Positions 1 to 6,098 of a stretch of DNA of 8,543 bases are shown piece after piece. The stretch comes from an uncultured Macromonas sp. (GTDB taxonomy: Bacteria > Pseudomonadota > Gammaproteobacteria > Burkholderiales > Burkholderiaceae), in contig CAMLOF010000122.1 of assembly GCA_946481585.1 (NCBI GenBank), positions 1-8,543 on the forward strand, read 5' to 3'. The position numbers and the translations under genes were made by a program. The stretch's first letter is position 1. Each line of letters opens with the position of its first letter. The notes below the pieces were generated by a model. It had not been told where the DNA came from. It saw nothing but the letters and a program-made list of their open reading frames with translations, and did not search any database.

Positions 1-2
1 CA

Positions 3-173
3 GATGCTTCGGGCCGCCTTGAAGCGGGCCTGTGGCTGGGCCCGGTGTTGCTGGTTTGTGCCGGTGTCACATCATTGGCGCAGCTCAAAGGCTCCTCGCC
101 CAAACCGTCTGCAGTGCAGGAACCACAAGCCCTGCAGCAACGAACACCAGGAGCACGCAGACCACAAGCTTGA
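3..173 (+). CDS. Possible C-terminal fragment of a membrane protein (EamA/DMT-like?), 5' end outside window
   Basis: An open plus-strand frame enters from the left edge and stops with TGA at 171-173, giving 56 visible residues. It holds a hydrophobic stretch, roughly visible residues 9-24 (GLWLGPVLLVCAGVTS), followed by a hydrophilic tail rich in Pro, Gln and Arg. This pattern resembles the last transmembrane helix and cytoplasmic tail of drug/metabolite (EamA-type) transporters, but the fragment is too short to assign a family. Codon third positions are GC-rich up to about position 90 and lose that bias beyond it, where the frame runs antisense to the exporter gene ending at 85. If real, it is a convergent neighbour that overlaps that gene tail to tail by 89 bp. 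It could also be a chance open frame. Confidence 0.4.
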   Translation, partial: DASGRLEAGLWLGPVLLVCAGVTSLAQLKGSSPKPSAVQEPQALQQRTPGARRPQA

Positions 174-864
174 TCGTCCGGGGCTGCCACCGCGGCGGCC
201 AGCGGGCCATCAAGCGCGTCTGCAGCAACACCAAGGGCACGGCCTCGATGCTGAGCCACAGAGCGTCGCTGCCGAAACGACCTGTTCCTGCCATCAGGGC
301 CAGCCGCACCACCGCGTTCACGGCAAAGATGGCCACCAGCGTGTCGCGAATCACCCGAAAAGGAAGCGGTTGCCGGTAGAAGTGGAATACCAGCGGAGGG
401 CCGGCCGTGGAAAACAGACCGCCCAGCACCCCGGATACCAGGCCGACGCCCGCGAAGCTGACCCGCGACGACCGCGCAGGCCGCGCTTTCGCCTCGAAAA
501 GCAGCACACCGGCGCAGACAAAGATCGTCAGCCCCAGGAGCAGTTCGAGGACCACCACCACGTTGTCGCCCAGCCAGCCGAGCAGCAAGACACCGCCCAG
601 CACGCCCGGCAAGGAAGTCGCCATGACTGGGACCATGGCGTCGCGGTCGAATTGAGGGCGGGACGAGCGGAACAGCCCGATCGCGTTGACCAGAACCAGA
701 ACGCTGACGACGTTGGTCACGTCAGGCAGGGCCGCCACCTGGGTCAGCCCCGCCAGCCCCAGCAATACGAGGCCAAACGCAAAGCCCGTCAGGTTCTGCA
801 CATAACAGGCGGCGGCCACGCAAGCCAGGTAAGCTGCATGCTGCAGCAGTGTCATGGATGACAT
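85..864 (-). CDS. TauE/SafE (TSUP) family membrane exporter
   Basis: A 259-residue, very hydrophobic protein of the usual TSUP length with about seven or eight predicted membrane segments. The two-repeat architecture of the family is visible: a Gly-rich motif near residues 27-40 (GFAFGLVLLGLAGL) and its counterpart near 141-160, containing GVLGGLFSTAGPP, the conserved GG-x-F then PP signature. A charged loop lies at about 124-135 between the halves. Family members move small anions, including sulfite and organosulfonates such as sulfoacetate or sulfolactate, across the inner membrane. As the last gene of a sugar-oxidation operon, 12 bp after the aldehyde dehydrogenase stop, it probably exports an acidic end product. 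The ATG at 864 lacks a clear ribosome-binding site, and ATG at 855 is a possible alternative start. The family assignment is firm; the substrate is inference. Confidence 0.88.
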   Translation of the reverse strand: MSSMTLLQHAAYLACVAAACYVQNLTGFAFGLVLLGLAGLTQVAALPDVTNVVSVLVLVNAIGLFRSSRPQFDRDAMVPVMATSLPGVLGGVLLLGWLGDNVVVVLELLLGLTIFVCAGVLLFEAKARPARSSRVSFAGVGLVSGVLGGLFSTAGPPLVFHFYRQPLPFRVIRDTLVAIFAVNAVVRLALMAGTGRFGSDALWLSIEAVPLVLLQTRLMARWPPRWQPRTIKLVVCVLLVFVAAGLVVPALQTVWARSL

Positions 865-873
865 GCCATGTCA
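859..873. repeat. 15-bp perfect palindrome over the exporter start codon
   Basis: TGACATG-C-CATGTCA has two 7-bp arms around one central base. It covers the ATG of the TauE/SafE gene (862-864) and the short gap after the dehydrogenase stop. In RNA it could form at most a 6-bp stem with a 3-nt loop around the start codon; in DNA it has the symmetry of a small operator. No second copy was noticed in the window, so chance is quite possible. Confidence 0.4.
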
Positions 874-876
874 CGC

Positions 877-2358
877 TCAGGCGGCGATGCCTGCAAGGCA
901 CAGGTACTTGGTCTCCAGATACTCGTCCATGCCGTGGCGGGAGCCTTCACGCCCTAGCCCTGACTGTTTGACGCCTCCGAACGGTACCTCCGCCGTCGAG
1001 ATCAAGCCCGTATTGACCCCCACCATGCCGTATTCCAGCGCTTCGCCGACACGGAAGATTCGGCCGAGGTCGCGGCTGAAAAAGTAGCTGGCCAAGCCGA
1101 ACTCGGTTGCGTTTGCGAGCGCGATGACCTCGGCCTCCGTATCGAAGCGGAACACCGGCGCGACGGGGCCGAAAGTCTCCTCGCGGGCGCACAACATGGC
1201 GTCGTTCGCATCCGCCAGCACGGTGGGCGCGTAGCTGTTCACGCCGGTGCGCTGGCCGCCCACAACCACGCGCGCACCTTTTGCTATGGCGTCGGCAACG
1301 TGCGTCTCAACCTTGGTCAGCGCATCTGCATCGATCAGCGGCCCCTGCTGCACCCCATCCTCAAACCCGTTGCCAACCCGGATCTCGCCCGCTCTGGCCG
1401 CCAGCTTCTGCACGAAACGGTCGTACACACCGGCTTGTACGTACAGGCGGTTTGCACAGACACAGGTTTGCCCGGCGTTGCGGAACTTGCTGATCAAAGC
1501 TCCTTCTACGGCCGCGTCAAGGTCGGCATCGTCAAACACGATGAACGGCGCGTTTCCGCCCAGCTCCAGCGACAGCTTCTTGATCGTCGGTGCGCATTGC
1601 CGCATCAGGATTCGGCCAACCTCTGTGCTTCCGGTGAAGGAGAGGTGTCGAACCATGTCGTGTTCACAAAGGGCACGGCCAATGGCGATGGAGTGCTCGC
1701 CGTCCCCCGTCACGACGTTGAGCACCCCGTCCGGCAAACCGGCGCGGCGTCCCAGTTCTGCCACGGCCAGGGCGCACAAGGGGGTCTGCTCCGCAGGTTT
1801 GACGACCACCGTGCACCCCGCTGCAAGAGCCGGTGCAACCTTGCGGGTGATCATTGCGACCGGGAAGTTCCAGGGAGTGATCGCCGCGCATACACCGATG
1901 GGCTGGCGAATCACGAGGTAGCGTTTGTCCGTGTCGGTGGTCGGGATCGTCTCGCCATAGACCCGCCGGGACTCCTCGGCAAACCATTCAATGAAGCTGG
2001 CGCCAAAGCCGATCTCGGCCCGGGCTTCGGCCAGCGGCTTGCCTTGCTCGGCGGTCATGATGCGGGCAAGGTCGTCGGCGTGCGCATGCAAGAGCGCCGC
2101 CCAGCGCTGCAAGACGGCTGCCCGCTGCTTGGCGGTCTGGGCACGCCAGGCGGGCCCGGCGCGATCGGCGGCCGCAATGGCCTGCTGCGCCTCCTCATGC
2201 CCCAGGTTGGCCACTTCGGCCAGTGTGATGCCGGTGGCCGGGTCCACGACGGGAAAGCGTGCGCCGCCCGCTGTCCACGTGCCTCCGATCAATGCGTCGA
2301 AGCGCAGCAGCGTGGCGTCGGCCAGTTGCGTCAGCGGTGAATCTGTACGTTGGTTCAT
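877..2358 (-). CDS. gabD: GabD-like NAD(P)+-dependent semialdehyde dehydrogenase
   Basis: A 493-residue aldehyde dehydrogenase, closely similar along its length to succinate-semialdehyde dehydrogenase GabD (about 480 residues). It oxidises an acid-bearing aldehyde to the acid in the cytoplasm. Visible landmarks are the oxyanion Asn164 in TPWNFP, the cofactor-binding Lys187, the Rossmann motif FTGSTEVG at 241-248, general base Glu265 in LELGG, and nucleophile Cys299 in GQTCVC, with a second Cys at 301 as in SSADH. Arg172 and Arg293 match the arginines that hold the substrate carboxylate in SSADH, so the substrate should be anionic. Glu190 stands where E. coli GabD has Ser, which favours NAD+. 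Candidates are succinate semialdehyde, alpha-ketoglutarate semialdehyde and sulfolactaldehyde. The ATG at 2358, behind a GGGGGAG stretch and 11 bp after the upstream stop, fits family length; a longer reading to 2505 would overlap the upstream gene. Confidence 0.93.
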   Translation of the reverse strand: MNQRTDSPLTQLADATLLRFDALIGGTWTAGGARFPVVDPATGITLAEVANLGHEEAQQAIAAADRAGPAWRAQTAKQRAAVLQRWAALLHAHADDLARIMTAEQGKPLAEARAEIGFGASFIEWFAEESRRVYGETIPTTDTDKRYLVIRQPIGVCAAITPWNFPVAMITRKVAPALAAGCTVVVKPAEQTPLCALAVAELGRRAGLPDGVLNVVTGDGEHSIAIGRALCEHDMVRHLSFTGSTEVGRILMRQCAPTIKKLSLELGGNAPFIVFDDADLDAAVEGALISKFRNAGQTCVCANRLYVQAGVYDRFVQKLAARAGEIRVGNGFEDGVQQGPLIDADALTKVETHVADAIAKGARVVVGGQRTGVNSYAPTVLADANDAMLCAREETFGPVAPVFRFDTEAEVIALANATEFGLASYFFSRDLGRIFRVGEALEYGMVGVNTGLISTAEVPFGGVKQSGLGREGSRHGMDEYLETKYLCLAGIAA

Positions 2359-2369
2359 GGCTCCCCCGC

Positions 2370-3152
2370 TCACGACACGATGGACTGCTGCGCAATGCCG
2401 GCGTCCACCAGCACGTGCTGCCCGGTCATGCCATCGCTGTCGTCGGCTGCCAGGAACAGTGTGGGCCGCGCAACATGCTCGGGATACAGCCGCATCTTGA
2501 GGCACTGAGCATCCAGAAAAGCGCGGTCGGCGTCTGGATCGCGGTGCAGCGTAGTCTGACGTTCCGTGACGATGGCGCCCGGCACGATGGCGTTGACACG
2601 GATGTTTCGCCCGCCCAGTTCACGCGCCAAGGTCCGGGTGAGGCCGAGGATGCCCGCCTTCGCGGTGGTGTATCCCACAAGGTTGGGCCGCCCGCGCATC
2701 CACGAAACCGATCCCATGTTGATGATCGATCCACCGCCGGCCTCGGCCATTCCAGGGGCGACCGCCTGGATCGCAAAGAAGTAGTGCTTGAGGTTCAGCG
2801 CCAGCCGCTCGTCCCAGTATTCTGGTGTGACCTCCTCCATCGTGTGGCGGTCGTCGCGGCCGGCGTTGTTGACGAGAACGCGTACCGGCCCGAGGCGCTT
2901 GGCCACTTCGGCCAGCAGTGCCTGGTAGGCCGCCACGTCGCGCACGTCGCAAGGGGCGAACCACGGTTCGGCGTGCCCCGCCGCTGTGACTTCCTCGACG
3001 AGCGCCTGGCCCCCGTCGGCGCGCAGGCCGCAGAAGGCCACCTTTGCGCCCTGTGCGGCAAAAGCCCGCACGAGTTCGGCGCCGATGCCCGAACTGCCGC
3101 CGGAAATGAAGACGACGCGGTCCTTGAGCGATGGATAAAGTGTGATGATCAT
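2370..3152 (-). CDS. Short-chain dehydrogenase, probable sugar 1-dehydrogenase (XylB-like)
   Basis: A 260-residue classical SDR. It shows the dinucleotide motif SGGSSGIG at 17-24, Asp69 before the adenine pocket, NNAG at 95-98, Asn120, Ser148, and the catalytic Tyr161 and Lys165 in YTTAK. From memory it resembles Caulobacter D-xylose dehydrogenase XylB at several places: YPSLK near the N-terminus, DDRH, YWDER, QAVAPGM and AQCLK. It most likely oxidises a cyclic aldose at C1 to the lactone, which the lactonase upstream in the operon would hydrolyse. The residue ending beta-strand 2, usually Asp in NAD-specific enzymes, is Gly42, followed by Leu43 and Arg44, so NADP+ use is plausible. The ATG overlaps the lactonase stop as ATGA (3149-3152), indicating translational coupling. 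A longer reading to 3305 only duplicates lactonase sequence. The sugar could be a pentose, galactose, fucose or sulfoquinovose. Confidence 0.9.
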   Translation of the reverse strand: MIITLYPSLKDRVVFISGGSSGIGAELVRAFAAQGAKVAFCGLRADGGQALVEEVTAAGHAEPWFAPCDVRDVAAYQALLAEVAKRLGPVRVLVNNAGRDDRHTMEEVTPEYWDERLALNLKHYFFAIQAVAPGMAEAGGGSIINMGSVSWMRGRPNLVGYTTAKAGILGLTRTLARELGGRNIRVNAIVPGAIVTERQTTLHRDPDADRAFLDAQCLKMRLYPEHVARPTLFLAADDSDGMTGQHVLVDAGIAQQSIVS

Positions 3153-4045
3153 GATGTTCTCACAAGGTTTGCAGGCAATCCGGGAACGTCCACGCGCATC
3201 TGAAGCACGCGGCCGGACAAGGGCATGGCTGCCAGTTCCGCCGCAGGTCGCTTGTCGCGCGCGGTGGTGATGTAAAGGGTGCGCAAGTCCGGGCCGCCGA
3301 AGCACGGCATCGTCGGGCAGCGCACGGGCAGTCTGACGGTCTGCAGAACTTCACCCTGGGGCGACAGCCGCAAGATCCGGGCGCCCTCGAACATCGCCAC
3401 CCAGTAGCAGCCCTCGGCATCAACTGCGGCGCCGTCGGGCCGCCCCCCGTAGCTGTCTGGGGATGCATCTGCCTCGGGTGTGGGGAATGCCGCGTAAAGA
3501 CGGCGGTTTGACGGCATACCTGTGCCGAGGTCGAAGTCCCAGGCGGTGATTTGATGGGCCTTGGTATCAGCCCAGTACAGGGTGCGCCCGTCCGGGCTCC
3601 AGGCCAGGCCATTGCTGGTGGTGATGCCATCAGCCACCTGCTGCAGCCCACCGGCGTCCAGCCGGTAGAGTGATGCCCGGGCAGCGTCGCGCGGCTCGTA
3701 GATGGTGCCTACCCAAAAACGTCCTTGGGCGTCGGTCTTGCCGTCGTTGAAGCGTTCTACCGCCGTGTCGTAGGGAGCATGTGCCAGCAATGAGCGGGTC
3801 CCGTCAGCAGGGTTGAGCCGAATCAGCCCGTCACGCTGGGCGACGATGAGGGTGCCGTCGTCGCACGCGGCGCAACAACCCAGGTCGTGCTCAAAGTCCC
3901 ACTCGGTGTGCTGGCCGTTGGCCGGGTCGTAGCGGTGCAGCCGGCGGCCGGGTATGTCGCACCAGTAAAGCGTTTTTTCCAGCGGATGCCACAGCGGCGA
4001 CTCGCCAAGCAGGCTGGCCGCAACCGGCAGGGGTTCGATGTTCAA
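3149..4045 (-). CDS. SMP-30/gluconolactonase family sugar lactonase (TTG start)
   Basis: A 298-residue beta-propeller lactonase that hydrolyses an aldonolactone to the open sugar acid in the cytoplasm. The metal and substrate residues of the SMP-30 family are present: Glu15 in LLGESPLW, Asn100 in RFNDGKTD, Asn145 in TTSNGLAWS and Asp204 in GRPDGAAVD. The C-terminal CFGGPDLRTLYITTA block is also typical. No in-frame ATG occurs until residue 177, and an upstream extension would lie within the epimerase gene. The TTG at 4045 has a perfect AAGGAG six bases upstream and gives the family's usual N-terminus, so it is the likely start. This TTG overlaps the epimerase TGA stop as TTGA, and the gene's own stop overlaps the next ATG. 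The product sits between the epimerase and the C1-dehydrogenase, where a lactonase is expected. The exact lactone is unknown. Confidence 0.92.
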   Translation of the reverse strand: MNIEPLPVAASLLGESPLWHPLEKTLYWCDIPGRRLHRYDPANGQHTEWDFEHDLGCCAACDDGTLIVAQRDGLIRLNPADGTRSLLAHAPYDTAVERFNDGKTDAQGRFWVGTIYEPRDAARASLYRLDAGGLQQVADGITTSNGLAWSPDGRTLYWADTKAHQITAWDFDLGTGMPSNRRLYAAFPTPEADASPDSYGGRPDGAAVDAEGCYWVAMFEGARILRLSPQGEVLQTVRLPVRCPTMPCFGGPDLRTLYITTARDKRPAAELAAMPLSGRVLQMRVDVPGLPANLVRTS

Positions 4046-4914
4046 GACGCGCTCCTTGCTTGCGGTTCGATGTCCAGGGTCATCCAGGCACTCAGCGTTT
4101 TGCCCGGGGGCAAGGTCACCAGCCCGCGCTCGGCCGGGTCCGGCGCGTGGATGGCGTCGTTCACGTGGCTGACTGGCTCGACGCAGAAGTGAGGCTGGGC
4201 GGGCGGGGTGAAGACGACCAGCCACGGCACGCTGGCCGACAGCCGAACCATCAGTTCCGCGTCCTCGATCAGCGCCGTGCCATTCCAACCGCCGAAGCAG
4301 TGGTCGAAGTTCATCGCGTCCACCCTGCCCTGCAGCGCCGGTTGATCGACGGCGTGCGTCGGCAGCAACGTGGCGTCTGCTTCCCAACGGCTGTTGACGG
4401 GTATGTCCACGCAGCTCGCGGCTCGCTTGGGGAAATAAGGGTGCCAGCCCAGCCCTGCCGGTTGAGGCACCGTGTCCGTGTTGGTCATGTCGAGTTCCAT
4501 GCGCAACGACCGGGGCGTGATCACCAGGCGCTGTTCGGCATCGAACGCAAATGGCCAATCGGCGTCAGGCAGGTGCCGCATGCGCAGGGTCATGGCACTG
4601 CTGGTGCAGACCACCGCCTGCCATGGCCGTTGCCAGCCCACACCATGCAAAGAATGCGGGCTGCCTTCAAAGTTCGGCGCCGTGGTGTATTCATGCCCCT
4701 GCCACATGAAGCGGCGCCAGCCCAACCGGTTGGAATAGGGTATGAGCGGAAAACAGGCCGACTGACGCGGCCCCTGCAGCGCGGCGGCCTCGACGGAGCG
4801 CAACACAGGGGTTTGGCCGTGCCATAGACCGGCCAGGCTTCCACCCAGGTCCGCCCGCACCACGGCACGCAGATCCCCTGCGACAAGCGTGTGCCCCTGG
4901 TTGATGTTGTCCAT
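4042..4914 (-). CDS. Aldose 1-epimerase (mutarotase) family protein
   Basis: A 290-residue galactose-mutarotase fold protein that interconverts alpha and beta anomers of a free sugar, here supplying the anomer used by the C1-dehydrogenase. The active-site set is recognisable: Asn62-Arg63 in YSNRLG, His87 and His90 in SPHSLHG, general acid His158 in GWHPYF, Asp204 in NFDHCF and general base Glu246 in CVEPVSH. Family members usually have about 290-350 residues, so it is full length. It starts at ATG 4914, 20 bp after the oxidoreductase stop, with no good Shine-Dalgarno sequence, so translation may depend on coupling. Its TGA stop is shared with the TTG start of the lactonase. YihR-type mutarotases of sulfoquinovose clusters belong to the same superfamily, but the sequence alone does not fix the sugar. 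Confidence 0.9.
   Translation of the reverse strand: MDNINQGHTLVAGDLRAVVRADLGGSLAGLWHGQTPVLRSVEAAALQGPRQSACFPLIPYSNRLGWRRFMWQGHEYTTAPNFEGSPHSLHGVGWQRPWQAVVCTSSAMTLRMRHLPDADWPFAFDAEQRLVITPRSLRMELDMTNTDTVPQPAGLGWHPYFPKRAASCVDIPVNSRWEADATLLPTHAVDQPALQGRVDAMNFDHCFGGWNGTALIEDAELMVRLSASVPWLVVFTPPAQPHFCVEPVSHVNDAIHAPDPAERGLVTLPPGKTLSAWMTLDIEPQARSAS
4052..4057 (-). promoter_or_regulatory. Shine-Dalgarno site of the lactonase gene
   Basis: On the minus strand AAGGAG is followed by six bases (CGCGTC) and then TTG. It is the strongest ribosome-binding site seen in the window, and it fixes the lactonase start at a TTG codon that would otherwise be easily missed. It lies inside the last codons of the epimerase gene. 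Confidence 0.8.
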
Positions 4915-4934
4915 CGTGCAAACGTCTGCCGGGC

Positions 4935-6050
4935 TCACCAACCGGCGGGCAGGACTTCGCTGAGTTCGACAGCCCGGCCAAGCTCGATGCTGCGGTGGGC
5001 AGCCAGTCCTGTTGCGACGCTGCGCAAGCCCTCCTCCAAGGTGACTTCCGCTGGCCTGCCGTGGCGTATTGCGTCCGAGAAATGCTGGTGTTCGATATAC
5101 GAAGCACCGAAATGCTGACCGGGGTACTTGATGTTGGTGTCCCAGACGCGGCGCACTGCCACGCCCTTGCCAGTGCCTGAAGGCTGCCCCCACACTTCAC
5201 GACGGCCCCAGTCCTCGCGGCGACCGTAGCGCAGCGTCAGGGAAGGCAGCAGTGACTCCAGCTTGCCCTCATCGCCGACCACGACGATGTGTTCGTTGTC
5301 GATCGAGTTCTCGGCGAACATGCACAAGTCCAGCATGGCGCGCGCACCGCTGCCGTATTCCACGATCACGTAGGCGCTGTCCAGGATGTCGGGTCTGCGG
5401 CCGCCGTACTCTTCGTTCAGGTGGTTGACACGCTGACCGCCCGATGCGAACACGCGCACGGGTTTTTCGCGCAGGATCAGGTCCATGAGGTTGAAGTAGT
5501 GGCAGCATTTCTCGACCAGGGTGCCACCCGTGTTGGCGCTGAACCGGTTCCAGTCGCCCACCTTGGGGTAGAAGGGCTCGCGGTGCTCGCGGATCGCAAC
5601 CTGGTGGAGCCGCCCAACAGCGCCTTCGTGTGCCATGCGAATCATCTCAGCCACTGGCGGCATGTAGCGGTATTCCTGCGCCACCCACACCATGGCCTTG
5701 CGGCGGCTGGCCAGGGACATCATCTCCAGCCCATCCTCAATGCGCGTCACCAAAGGCTTCTCGACCAGAATGTGCAGCTCCGTCTGCAGCGCGGCGCGCA
5801 TGATTTCGATGTGCGTGAAGTTGGGAGTCGCAATCACCACAGCGTCGCACAGACCGCTGTCTAGCAGTGGCTGGTAGTGTTCGAACACCTGCACGCCAGG
5901 GGGCAGTATGGCCAGCGCTGCCTCGCGGCTGGGGCCGTGGGGGTCGGCAATGGCTGTGACTTCTGCACCGCCCATGGCTCGCAGGTTTTCGATATGTTCG
6001 CGGCCCATGCTGCCGCAGCCAATGATGCCGTAACGAAGTGTTTGCGACAT
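4935..6050 (-). CDS. Gfo/Idh/MocA family NAD(P)-dependent oxidoreductase or NAD+-dependent glycosidase
   Basis: A 371-residue protein with an N-terminal Rossmann domain, GCGSMG at 11-16 (GxGxxG), and the family EKP motif at 97-99, where Lys98 is the usual catalytic lysine. The C-terminal substrate domain carries EKCCHYFNLMD at 180-190. His184 is the expected catalytic His, and Glu180 occupies the position often held by Asp. Members oxidise sugar or inositol hydroxyls, and some (GH4/GH109-like chemistry, GH188) use bound NAD+ to cleave glycosides through transient C3 oxidation. The gene lies between the transporter and the mutarotase, where a glycosidase acting on an imported glycoside would fit. 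It starts at ATG 6050 with AGAGGA five bases upstream (6056-6061). A sugar dehydrogenase, as in the L-arabinose pathway, is the main alternative. Fold assignment is firm, reaction uncertain. Confidence 0.9.
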   Translation of the reverse strand: MSQTLRYGIIGCGSMGREHIENLRAMGGAEVTAIADPHGPSREAALAILPPGVQVFEHYQPLLDSGLCDAVVIATPNFTHIEIMRAALQTELHILVEKPLVTRIEDGLEMMSLASRRKAMVWVAQEYRYMPPVAEMIRMAHEGAVGRLHQVAIREHREPFYPKVGDWNRFSANTGGTLVEKCCHYFNLMDLILREKPVRVFASGGQRVNHLNEEYGGRRPDILDSAYVIVEYGSGARAMLDLCMFAENSIDNEHIVVVGDEGKLESLLPSLTLRYGRREDWGRREVWGQPSGTGKGVAVRRVWDTNIKYPGQHFGASYIEHQHFSDAIRHGRPAEVTLEEGLRSVATGLAAHRSIELGRAVELSEVLPAGW

Positions 6051-6098
6051 GGTTTTCCTCTGTCTCTTACCGTGTTGATGAATTGGGTAGGTGTGGGC

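Noticed and set aside
25..44. Inverted repeat CGGGCC/GGCCCG with an 8-nt loop downstream of the exporter gene, considered as a terminator
   Set aside because: No T-run follows on either strand, and it falls in a frame that may be coding, so it is not convincing as a terminator.
1..70. Minus-strand frame beginning with GTG at 70 and open to the left edge
   Set aside because: Only 23 codons, no ribosome-binding site and a Pro/Ser/Arg-rich composition; the plus-strand frame over the same bases looks more like coding sequence.
1300..2340. Long plus-strand open frame opposite the aldehyde dehydrogenase gene
   Set aside because: It lies wholly or almost wholly antisense to a well-supported ALDH gene, has low-complexity composition and shows no recognisable domain; it is a by-product of high GC content.
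2359..2505. Longer start for the aldehyde dehydrogenase
   Set aside because: The extra 49 residues overlap the SDR 3' end and lack similarity to GabD N-termini; ATG 2358 fits family length.
2259..3203. Plus-strand open frame opposite the SDR gene
   Set aside because: Antisense to a gene with complete SDR motifs; the translation has no family features.
4046..4558. N-terminal extension of the lactonase reading frame
   Set aside because: The extra residues overlap the epimerase gene out of frame and do not belong to the SMP-30 fold; the TTG at 4045 with AAGGAG is a better start.
6051..6098. 48-bp gap between the MalG-type permease and the oxidoreductase, examined for a promoter or hairpin
   Set aside because: Only the AGAGGA ribosome-binding site is visible; no -35/-10 pair or stable stem was seen.
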